The notes under the pieces: generated by a model
Database searches by the model: none
Told to the model about the DNA's origin: nothing
The model's input: the letters and a program-made list of their open reading frames with translations, nothing else
NCBI GenBank assembly: GCA_021203585.1
Contig: JAJQAW010000061.1
Coordinates: 3,377-16,976, forward strand
Reading direction: 5' to 3'
DNA from: Rikenellaceae bacterium
GTDB lineage: Bacteria > Bacteroidota > Bacteroidia > Bacteroidales > Rikenellaceae
Length of the DNA stretch: 13,600 nucleotides
Shown here: piece after piece, positions 7,136 through 13,600 of the stretch
How positions within the stretch are numbered: position 1 is the stretch's first letter
How the letters are laid out: each line of letters starts with the position of its first letter
Position numbers and translations under genes: made by a program

Positions 7136-8134
7136 ATGAAATATTGGCTATTCCTGTTGCCGATGTGGCTCGGTCTTTCTGCGTGCGAACGGACCAGTGA
7201 AAAAACATCGGCGCTCACTGCGGGTGAAACCGTCACTGTGCGACGTCTTCCGATCCGGAAGTTTTCCAGGGACGATATCGTGATCGAAAAGCAACTGCTT
7301 TATGACCGATATACCCTGTCCGAGCGTTATCCTTACCGGGATACGGTCCGTTTCGTGCAAATGGATAAGATTCGCGAACGGCTTTTTATACTGGATTCCA
7401 TCCAACAGAGACGGGCCCAGTTCGCTGTTCTGCAAAACCGTTCCAACCGCAACGGCGAAGCGGATTTGGTCCGGCAGTGGGTCCGCAATTCCTATGACCG
7501 AGTATCTGACCGGTACGGAGTGGAAAAGCATCAATCGGTTCCGTTATTTGCCCTCGGAGAGGAGGTTCCAGAACGGTACGGCCGGGACGGTTCGCTGGTA
7601 AAAATAACAGGTCTCAGTCCGGACTCGTCCCGTTACCGCCTGGAATCCTACAACGCTCCCGGAGAGTGGGAGATTTCGGTCCGATACGTAACCGTGATGG
7701 ACCCGCAAACGGTATTTACCCGCGCCATCATGATCGACCGGCACAATCAAAATATATCCCCTTTTGAAAAATCGGATCATCGCTGGTTGATTCGCAGTAT
7801 CAATCCGGCCACGACCGGGGTACATCATCCGCCTTATGCCCATGAAACTCCGGAGGGGCTTTTTGTGGTCCAGGAGAAAAAGGAAAAAATGTATTACTTG
7901 CATGACGGCACCAGCACGATTGCCGGATATGCTCCGTGGGCCAGCCGATTTTGCAACGGCGCCTACATCCACGGAGTGCCGACCAACAGCCCGAGTGCGC
8001 CCGTGATCGAATACAGTTCGACACTGGGAATCATTCCCCGCTCTCATATGTGCGTACGAAATGCCAGTTCCCATTCGGAATTTGTGTTTGACTGGACGCC
8101 CGTGTTCGAATCGGTTGTCTTCGTATTCGAATAG
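7136..8134 (+). CDS. Lipoprotein L,D-transpeptidase (YkuD-type catalytic domain)
   Basis: The 332-residue product starts with a lipoprotein signal ending LGLSAC (Cys17). A charged, helical region (about 30-130) precedes a C-terminal YkuD-type domain (about 150-332). Catalytic motifs are FCNGAYIHG (272-280, His279) and RSHMCVRN (302-309, nucleophile Cys306). The Gly of the textbook SHGC motif is Met here, which I recall as normal for the Bacteroidota SHMCVRN subfamily. Such enzymes form 3-3 peptidoglycan cross-links or attach lipoproteins in the periplasm; which applies is not visible. The gene ends only 19 bases from the convergent HlyD gene, with no clear terminator between them. Confidence 0.85.
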   Translation: MKYWLFLLPMWLGLSACERTSEKTSALTAGETVTVRRLPIRKFSRDDIVIEKQLLYDRYTLSERYPYRDTVRFVQMDKIRERLFILDSIQQRRAQFAVLQNRSNRNGEADLVRQWVRNSYDRVSDRYGVEKHQSVPLFALGEEVPERYGRDGSLVKITGLSPDSSRYRLESYNAPGEWEISVRYVTVMDPQTVFTRAIMIDRHNQNISPFEKSDHRWLIRSINPATTGVHHPPYAHETPEGLFVVQEKKEKMYYLHDGTSTIAGYAPWASRFCNGAYIHGVPTNSPSAPVIEYSSTLGIIPRSHMCVRNASSHSEFVFDWTPVFESVVFVFE

Positions 8135-8153
8135 GCTACCGGTTTTCTGACAA

Positions 8154-9451
8154 CTATAAACCCTGGGAAATCGCTTTGCGCAGAGGCATTAAAAAGCGTT
8201 CGAGCAGCGTCACGTCCGTAGTTACGATATCCGCCTGTCCCCGCATGTGGGGCAAATAGGGGAGCTCTTTTCCATAGGTGGTTTGCAAGCGATTCGGGAA
8301 AGCGATCTCGATCGTATAGACATACTGGCCGTCAACTTGGATGGGAATGGCGGAAATGCTTTTTACCTCGCCCCGGATCATTCCGAATTCCGTGTCCGGA
8401 AAATTCTCGAACCGAATGTTCACCCGTTGCCCGACCTCCACTTTGCCGGATCGCGAAAGCGGCAACAGCGCTTTGCCGAGCGGCTCTTGTTCGGCGGTCG
8501 GTACGACGGTAAAGGCCTCTTCTCCCGCGGAAATATTCTGATTCTCCACCCAGAAGGTGGTAAAGGTGACTTTCCCTTTGATCGGAGAGCGCAGTACGTA
8601 AGTCATTTCCCAGGATAATAGATCGGCCTTCAGATGATTGATGTTGTTGATTAGCTGTGTTTTAAAAGAATTCTTTTTGTCCGTGTATTGTTGTTGCAAA
8701 TCGAACAAGGATTCCTGCATTTGAGCCAGTTGAATTTCCACCCCGTTGATCGAGTAAACCATGCTTTCATAGGAAATGTAGGATTGCAGATGCTGGGCCT
8801 GAGAGACTTCGTATTCATAGGGCGATATGACGCCGTTCCGATGCAGCATGGAATCCCGCAAAAACTGAGCCCGGTCGATTACCATTTTCTCCCGGGTGAG
8901 CTCCAACTAGCGGGCCAGGTTTTTATACTGTACTTCATACTGTCCAATTCTTTCCTCGGACATGGTGATTTTGGAGGGATAATAATTCAGCCGTCGGAAT
9001 TCGTCGTAATCGTACAGCAAAGCATAGAAGGTATAATATTGGGATTGAAGGGTACCCAGATTCAAATTTTCCGGCGGCAACGGTCCGTTGCTTTCCAGGT
9101 CCAGGGTATCCAGGTAGTGCCGAAGATAGATAAGCTCTCGGGTATTGGCCGGATTGTCGATGACGGCCAGCCACTGGTCGAAAGAAACCAACTGGTTGTC
9201 CTCTACCAGAAATTCGTCGATTTTGCCGGTAGTTTTGGCTACGATACCGGCCGGTGGAATGGTACCGGTGAGCGTAATTTCCGCCGAAATGATGTCCGGG
9301 TACTTGAATACGGCACTACCCAGCAGCAGCAGGACTAGGATCGCAATGACGGAAACTCCCCATTGCAAAATCCAGGGGGAATAGCTCCGAGAATTTCCTG
9401 CAGTTCTTCACTGCGCAATTCGATTTGTTTTTCTTCTTTGCTTTCGGCCAT
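8154..9451 (-). pseudogene. HlyD-family membrane-fusion protein of the peptide exporter, broken twice
   Basis: Reading from ATG 9451 gives MAESKEEKQIELRSEELQEI, the usual start of Bacteroidota HlyD adaptors. After AIPP the frame must shift by -1 at the C5 run (9375-9379) to continue WILQWGVSVIAILVLLLLG, the single membrane anchor. A sixth C would restore one frame. That second frame runs through a lipoyl-like part (PPAGIVAKTTGKIDEFLVEDNQ) to an in-frame TAG at 8907-8909, in KNLAR*LELTREK. CAG (Gln) is the likely original. The same frame continues past it with the coiled coil, the second lipoyl half (RSPIKGKVTFTTFWVENQNISAGE) and the C-terminal beta domain (RGQADIVTTDVTLLERFLMPL). Repaired length would be 432 residues, normal for the family. 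It starts 3 bases after the exporter gene's stop, so the two were translationally coupled. The role would be bridging the inner-membrane ABC exporter to a TolC-like pore, which is not in this window. Confidence 0.82.
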
Positions 9452-9454
9452 CGT

Positions 9455-11677
9455 CTATAATCCTAATTCGAGTTGATTTCTTGCCAGCGTATAATAAGCG
9501 GATTTGAGGGCCACCAATTCGGCGTGAGTTCCCTGTTCGACCAACCGTCCGTCGTCTAAGACCAGGATATTGTCCGCGTGCTGGACCGTGCTCAAACGGT
9601 GGGCGACGATGACCACGGTTCGGCCCTGATAAAATTCCCGAAGATTTTCCATGATTTTGCGCTCATTCACCGAGTCCAGGGCATTGGTAGCCTCGTCCAG
9701 GAATAAAAATTCCGGGTCCTTGTAGACGGCGCGGGCTATCAGCATCCGTTGACGCTGTCCCTGGCTGACACCGTTGCCTTCCATTCCGATCTTGGTGTTG
9801 TATTTTAATGGCAGGGATTCGATAAAATCGGTAATGTTGGTTGTCTTCACCGCGGCCCGCAATCGTTCTTTATCCACGCTTTCCGCCCCGAAGGCGATGT
9901 TGTTGGCAATGGTGTCCGAAAAAATATAACCGTCCTGCATCACCACACCGGTCGATTGCCGCCAAAGATGAGGATTGATATCGTGTAAATGGGTATCTCC
10001 GATTTTTATGGTGCCTTTAACCGGCTCGTAAAATCCCAGCAACAACTTCACCAAGGTAGTTTTTCCGCTTCCGCTGGTACCCACAAGGGCCGTTATTTTA
10101 CCTCGGGGAATTTCTACATTCAGGTCTTTCAATACGTAATCCCGTTGGGCGCCGTCGTAACTGAAAGATAGATCTTTCACCGTAATCGAGGCGGCGGAAG
10201 GTATGCGGTCCAGTTTGTTCTCGAGCAGTTGTTCTTCATCCTCTCGGTTGTGGATTTCATTGAGGCGTTCCAGGCTGATTTTGGCGTCCTGAAATGATTG
10301 TGCAAATCCGATGACCTGCCCGATCGGCCCGGAAAGTTGGCCGATGATGTAGCTCACCGACATCATCGTCCCGAGGGTTATGTTCCCCTCGATCACCGCC
10401 CGAGCCGTCAGAAAGGAGATTATAACGGTGGTAAATTGTCCCAACAGGGTCGAACCGGCCGCCTGATACTGTTCCAACGCGGTTCCTTTGATGCTGATTT
10501 TGAATAATTTAATTTGAATGCGTTCCCAATGCCACCGTTGTTGTTTTTCACAATTGTTCAATTTGATTTCCTGCATTCCGGTAATCATCTGCACCATGTT
10601 GCTCTGATTGACCGACGACTGAGTAAACCGCACGTAATCCAGCTTACGGCGCCACCGCATAAACAACAGTACCCAAGTTACGTACAGCCCGTTGCCCAAA
10701 ATAAATACCCCCAGTATGGTGAGGTTGTAATACCCCAGGATGATCGCAAAAATAAAGAAATTAAAAAAGGAGAAAAGGGTCGTCAACGTGGTACCGGAAA
10801 GAAAGGCCTGGATGCGCCCGTGGTCCCCGATGCGCTGCAGGATATCTCCGATGTTTTTCGAATCGAAAAAATGAATGGGCAGCCGCATAAGTTTGGCCAG
10901 AAAATCGGAGATGACCGATATGCTGATCCGCGCGTTGGTGTGCAGGGTAATCCAGCTGGTCAGAAATCCCATTCCGGTCTGGGTGAGGGTGAGGATTAAC
11001 TGCGATATCAACACCAAGGTAACAAAACCCAGATTATTGTTGGCTATCCCCTGATCGACCACCGCCTGGGTGAGAAAGGGAAAAATGAGTGCCAGCAGGC
11101 TACCCACGCACATAGCCACAATCAATTGGGCGTACTGCTTTTTGTAGGGCAGCAAATAGCGAAAATAAAATCCCAAATTCTTTTTTTGTTGCCGTACGTC
11201 GTCTTCCAGCAGGTAAAAATCGGGGGCCGGTTCGAGCAGCAATACGATTCCTTTGTCTTGCTGACGGGAGACCGAACTGAGCCAACATTTGCCGAAGCCT
11301 TCCCGGTCCATCGGATATTTTTTCCCGGCCGGATCCGCGATTTTCAGGGTATAATCGATCTCCCCCGAACGCCGTTTTTTCTTCTTGATGTCGTACAGAA
11401 CCACAAAATGGTTTTGGTTCCAGTGCAGGATGCAGGGCAGTTTGGCTTCATGGACCAGCTGTTCAAAGGAAATCTTGGCGCCCATGGTGCGAAATCCGAT
11501 GCTTTCGGCCGCATCGCTGATCCCCAACAGAGAGACTCCCTGCCGGGTGATATAGCTTTTGGACCGCAGGGTCTGCAGGGTATAATTCCGCCCGTAAAAC
11601 CGGGCCACCATAGCCAGGCACGAGGGCCCGCAGTTCATCGAATCAAGTTGGGTATATAGAGGAAAGGATCGGCTCAA
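9455..11677 (-). CDS. C39 peptidase-containing ABC exporter (bacteriocin/peptide type)
   Basis: The 740-residue product has three domains. The N-terminal C39 peptidase (1-~150) has catalytic Cys16 in LDSMNCGPSCLAMV, His90 in NQNHFVVLYD and Asp115 in IADPAG, so all three catalytic residues are present. A six-helix ABC transmembrane domain spans about 165-460. The ATPase domain (about 495-740) has Walker A GTSGSGKT (533-540), signature VSQGQ (637-641), Walker B FLFLDE (657-662) and switch AHRLST (His693). Such exporters cut a leader, usually after a double-glycine motif, while exporting the peptide across the inner membrane. The start appears to be TTG 11677: no ATG or GTG occurs between it and the upstream in-frame stop, and the peptidase begins at the normal distance. 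The gene lies 51 bases after the radical SAM gene and 3 before HlyD. It looks intact, unlike HlyD. Confidence 0.93.
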   Translation of the reverse strand: MSRSFPLYTQLDSMNCGPSCLAMVARFYGRNYTLQTLRSKSYITRQGVSLLGISDAAESIGFRTMGAKISFEQLVHEAKLPCILHWNQNHFVVLYDIKKKKRRSGEIDYTLKIADPAGKKYPMDREGFGKCWLSSVSRQQDKGIVLLLEPAPDFYLLEDDVRQQKKNLGFYFRYLLPYKKQYAQLIVAMCVGSLLALIFPFLTQAVVDQGIANNNLGFVTLVLISQLILTLTQTGMGFLTSWITLHTNARISISVISDFLAKLMRLPIHFFDSKNIGDILQRIGDHGRIQAFLSGTTLTTLFSFFNFFIFAIILGYYNLTILGVFILGNGLYVTWVLLFMRWRRKLDYVRFTQSSVNQSNMVQMITGMQEIKLNNCEKQQRWHWERIQIKLFKISIKGTALEQYQAAGSTLLGQFTTVIISFLTARAVIEGNITLGTMMSVSYIIGQLSGPIGQVIGFAQSFQDAKISLERLNEIHNREDEEQLLENKLDRIPSAASITVKDLSFSYDGAQRDYVLKDLNVEIPRGKITALVGTSGSGKTTLVKLLLGFYEPVKGTIKIGDTHLHDINPHLWRQSTGVVMQDGYIFSDTIANNIAFGAESVDKERLRAAVKTTNITDFIESLPLKYNTKIGMEGNGVSQGQRQRMLIARAVYKDPEFLFLDEATNALDSVNERKIMENLREFYQGRTVVIVAHRLSTVQHADNILVLDDGRLVEQGTHAELVALKSAYYTLARNQLELGL

Positions 11678-11728
11678 GAGTTTGCAGTTATATGGTTTAT
11701 ATCGAATTCAAAAAGCTTTCCGATCGAG

Positions 11729-13240
11729 TTAATCTCTCGGAATAAGATTTTCGTTGAAAGGCGCCGGTGCCCATTTACAGGAGGGAATCGGATAATCCCA
11801 TTTTTCTCTACCGTAAAAATATTGGACTTCTTTCCAACAAATATGTCCATGCCCACGAAGTGTTCGACATGTAATAAAATCGGTGCACGTTTTACAAGGA
11901 CTGTCCGGTGATATTTCGTTTTGGGTAAAATTCAACAATGAAACAGCTTTTTCGGAATTCCATACATCGAGAATTTCTTGTTTGGATAAGTCACTCAGGA
12001 TAAAAGAGGGATGCCAATACAGTTCTTCACATATGGTTACTTTTCCATCGGGTAAAATAATTAAGCTCCAAACGTTTCCTCCACAAACTTCGCGACTCGA
12101 ATAACGGTTTTCTTTGGCAGTCGAATTGGCAAAGTTCGATTGGAATTCTCCAAAATCTCCGATCTCGATTTTTCCGGGATATCGCTGCTCGTAATGTTCG
12201 ACAGTATCTTGTAGAAGTCTAAATTTCCGTTCCGAAGTTCTTAATTTTGTAAATTCCTCTTGCTTAAAAAGAGAAAAACCAGCTGGATCGAATCTGATGG
12301 ATACATTCTTATAGGGTGCAAATTGTTCGATAATCTGAGAAACACTTTCCATCGTATCATTGTACCGTGTCAGAATTACATGGATCGTTGTTTGGAAATT
12401 ATATTTATCCAACCACAAAATGGTCTGAAATAACTTATGATAATAATTAGAATTGACATTTAGCATGGTTTGAAGTACGTGGGGATCAGTACTATCGAGC
12501 GATATCTGTAATTGTTTTAATCCCAAATCTTTCAATTGCTTAATTTTTTGTTCTGTCAAGGGGCATTTGGTGGAAATTTGCGGTTGATAGCCTCTGGAAA
12601 TTAAATGCCCGATGATTTCCATATGATCGGGATGCAACAAAACTTCTCCTCCATTGCAATCTATGGATAGGGCGCCGAGTTGAGTGGCTTGATCGATTAA
12701 TTCGATGATTCTTGCGGTGGAGAGAGGATGATTAAATTTGGTCTGTTTATCGGCGTAACAATAAATACAATCCGTTTTGCATGTGGTATTCAATACAAAC
12801 AAATAATGACGGGAGATATTAAATCTTTTACTTTTGATATCTACTTTTTCGTGGACAAGAAAGTCGGTGGGGTCATACACTTTAAAGAAAGATGCATTTT
12901 CCCGAGGAATTAAAAGGTAAGCCGGAAAAAATATTCTCTGTTTTTCAAGAATGATATGAAATTTCTGCGGATTTTCCAGACATCGTGATAAAAAGTTTTC
13001 CGTTTCTTCTGTATTCAAGCCGTAGCATTTATGGACTTCATTCAAGACTTCTTCATAAGTTCTTTCTCCATCAAAAAAAGCAAATAATTGGGCATGCAAC
13101 GGGTGAATAAAGCTTCTAAAATCCTCCGTGAATTCTTCTGGCTTATCGATCAATAAGTCATTTGTCATGATCACTGCTCGGTTTCGATCATTTAATAGGG
13201 TATAGCGTGGATTTACCACGAAGACTTTCTTATGCATCAT
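11729..13240 (-). CDS. Radical SAM/SPASM peptide maturase with PqqD-like N-terminal region
   Basis: The 503-residue product has an N-terminal region (about 40-95) with LHAQLFAFFDGERTYEEVLN that resembles PqqD-like RiPP recognition elements, which bind leader peptides. The radical SAM core (about 143-340) has the 4Fe-4S motif CKTDCIYC (Cys154, Cys158, Cys161), the GGE motif in CNGGEV (195-200) and the SLDS strand (247-250). The C-terminal SPASM domain starts at CGGNVWSLIILPDGKVTICEE (Cys386, Cys404) and has CKTC (449-452), Cys458, Cys468 and Cys488 for auxiliary clusters. Enzymes of this type make radical changes in ribosomal peptides, such as thioether bonds, C-C cross-links or epimerisation; which applies cannot be read here. 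The gene follows the small Cys-rich protein and precedes the C39 exporter on the same strand. Its base composition is markedly AT-rich compared with the exporter and the chromosomal genes. The start MMHKK has no strong ribosome-binding site, which is common in Bacteroidota. Confidence 0.9.
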   Translation of the reverse strand: MMHKKVFVVNPRYTLLNDRNRAVIMTNDLLIDKPEEFTEDFRSFIHPLHAQLFAFFDGERTYEEVLNEVHKCYGLNTEETENFLSRCLENPQKFHIILEKQRIFFPAYLLIPRENASFFKVYDPTDFLVHEKVDIKSKRFNISRHYLFVLNTTCKTDCIYCYADKQTKFNHPLSTARIIELIDQATQLGALSIDCNGGEVLLHPDHMEIIGHLISRGYQPQISTKCPLTEQKIKQLKDLGLKQLQISLDSTDPHVLQTMLNVNSNYYHKLFQTILWLDKYNFQTTIHVILTRYNDTMESVSQIIEQFAPYKNVSIRFDPAGFSLFKQEEFTKLRTSERKFRLLQDTVEHYEQRYPGKIEIGDFGEFQSNFANSTAKENRYSSREVCGGNVWSLIILPDGKVTICEELYWHPSFILSDLSKQEILDVWNSEKAVSLLNFTQNEISPDSPCKTCTDFITCRTLRGHGHICWKEVQYFYGREKWDYPIPSCKWAPAPFNENLIPRD

Positions 13241-13322
13241 AATAACTTCAAATTTCTCATTTTAGCGACGGCTATTGAGAATAAATTCAAGACCCATCAC
13301 ATTTTATTTTAAGATATTAGGG

Positions 13323-13344
13323 CGGGTCGTTAAATAACGACCCG
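13323..13344 (-). promoter_or_regulatory. Perfect stem-loop between the Cys-rich gene and the maturase gene
   Basis: CGGGTCGTTA (13323-13332) and TAACGACCCG (13335-13344) form a 10-base-pair stem with a tiny AA centre. It lies 39 bases after the stop of the CBM14-like gene. On the minus strand it is followed by CCCTAATATCTTAAAATAAAA, not a clean U-tract. It could be a leaky terminator or an RNA-stabilising element that raises cargo expression over the maturase and exporter. Confidence 0.6.
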
Positions 13345-13350
13345 GCTCTT

Positions 13351-13365
13351 ACCGATCAGATCGGT
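13351..13365 (-). promoter_or_regulatory. Second small stem-loop upstream of the main hairpin
   Basis: ACCGATC and GATCGGT flank a single central A, giving a 5-7 base-pair stem just before the larger hairpin in the direction of transcription. Two hairpins in tandem strengthen the case for a processing or attenuation site, but the stem is short and could be chance. Confidence 0.4.
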
Positions 13366-13383
13366 AGTTGTGCAACGAAGAAA

Positions 13384-13600
13384 TTACGATTTTTTCTTTT
13401 TGCAAGTTTGACATTGGTTACTACAAGTAGCTCCTACAACAGAACAGTTGGCAACATCCGGAAAGTCACAGAGCTGTAGCTCTGCATTATATTCCAATCC
13501 AGGAGGACATGAAACCAGGATGGCATTGCCGAGAGGGTCGCATCTGTAGAAAGATCCGCAATCATTTGGGTTCGGTAATTGAACCGTTTCTCATTCTTCC
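13384..13600 (-). CDS. Partial Cys-rich CBM14/peritrophin-A-like small protein, likely cargo of the operon; in-frame TGA
   Basis: Reading back from the TAA at 13384-13386 gives 68 residues with no stop, then an in-frame TGA at 13591-13593, then two Glu codons to the window edge. Cysteines at residues 11, 17, 28, 41 and 49 are spaced C-x5-C-x10-C-x12-C-x7-C, with aromatic and Pro/Gly positions in NPNDCGSFYRC, SCPPGLEYN and LCDFPDVANC. This agrees with cysteines 2-6 of the peritrophin-A (CBM14, chitin-binding type 2) domain; cysteine 1 would lie just past the edge. A tail TCSNQCQTCKKKKS adds three cysteines (56, 60, 63) and a Lys run. No ATG, GTG or TTG occurs between the TGA and the first visible cysteine, so this domain can only be made by readthrough, a frameshift, or if the TGA is an error. 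Its position upstream of a radical SAM maturase and C39 exporter suggests an exported, possibly modified peptide; the leader is not visible. Confidence 0.7.

Noticed and set aside
9372..9382. Programmed -1 ribosomal frameshift at the C5 run of the HlyD gene
   Set aside because: The zero-frame codons CCC CCT do not form a classic slippery heptamer, no stimulatory structure is obvious, and a TAG further on would still stop the product; indel or error is simpler.
13264..13297. 11-codon frame MGLEFILNSRR just before the maturase
   Set aside because: Too short and without a ribosome-binding site or homology; too small to be the operon's precursor.
13384..13600. Alternative genetic code with TGA as a sense codon
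   Set aside because: TAA and TAG also interrupt genes here, so TGA reassignment alone does not explain the interruptions, and no gene shows repeated in-frame TGA codons.

Overview
The window looks like chromosomal DNA from a member of the Bacteroidota, most likely the order Bacteroidales. The basis is the gene families: a CE15 esterase, a DUF4861 lipoprotein, a GHL10/DUF187 glycoside-hydrolase-like protein, and an L,D-transpeptidase of the SHMCVRN type. A Bacteroidales-style exporter with an N-terminal C39 peptidase and a weak use of Shine-Dalgarno sites fit too. No rRNA, tRNA, CRISPR array or insertion sequence was recognised.

Region 1 (1-8134) is an ordinary chromosomal background. It holds a DUF1003 membrane protein split by an in-frame TAA (209-955, +). 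Three minus-strand genes follow: a secreted CE15-type glucuronoyl esterase (1037-2242), a SPOUT/TrmH RNA methyltransferase (2494-3348) and a DUF4861 lipoprotein (3423-4697). After a divergent 440-base intergenic region come three plus-strand genes: a secreted GHL10-family protein (5139-6641), a YjdM/PhnA zinc-ribbon protein (6717-7046) and a lipoprotein L,D-transpeptidase (7136-8134). The esterase, the DUF4861 protein and the GHL10 protein suggest work on plant or cell-wall polysaccharides. There is no SusC/SusD pair here, so this is not a recognisable polysaccharide utilisation locus.

Region 2 (8154-13600, all minus strand, read right to left) is the accessory region and the most interesting part. 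In transcription order it has: the C-terminal part of a small Cys-rich secreted-type protein whose visible sequence matches the peritrophin-A/CBM14 chitin-binding fold; two tandem hairpins; a radical SAM/SPASM maturase with a PqqD-like N-terminal region; a C39 peptidase ABC exporter; and an HlyD-type membrane-fusion protein. This is the layout of a peptide maturation and export operon (RiPP-like: precursor, modifying enzyme, leader-cleaving exporter, adaptor), but with a fold best known from invertebrate chitin-binding and antimicrobial proteins as the likely cargo. The leader and first cysteine lie beyond the right edge.

The operon shows damage. The HlyD gene has both a one-base shift in a C5 run and an in-frame TAG, and the CBM14-like frame has an in-frame TGA ten codons before its first visible cysteine. 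With the TAA in the DUF1003 gene, three genes of the window carry nonsense codons. Either the sequence has errors or these genes are decaying. The maturase gene is clearly more AT-rich than everything to its left, which suggests separate acquisition.
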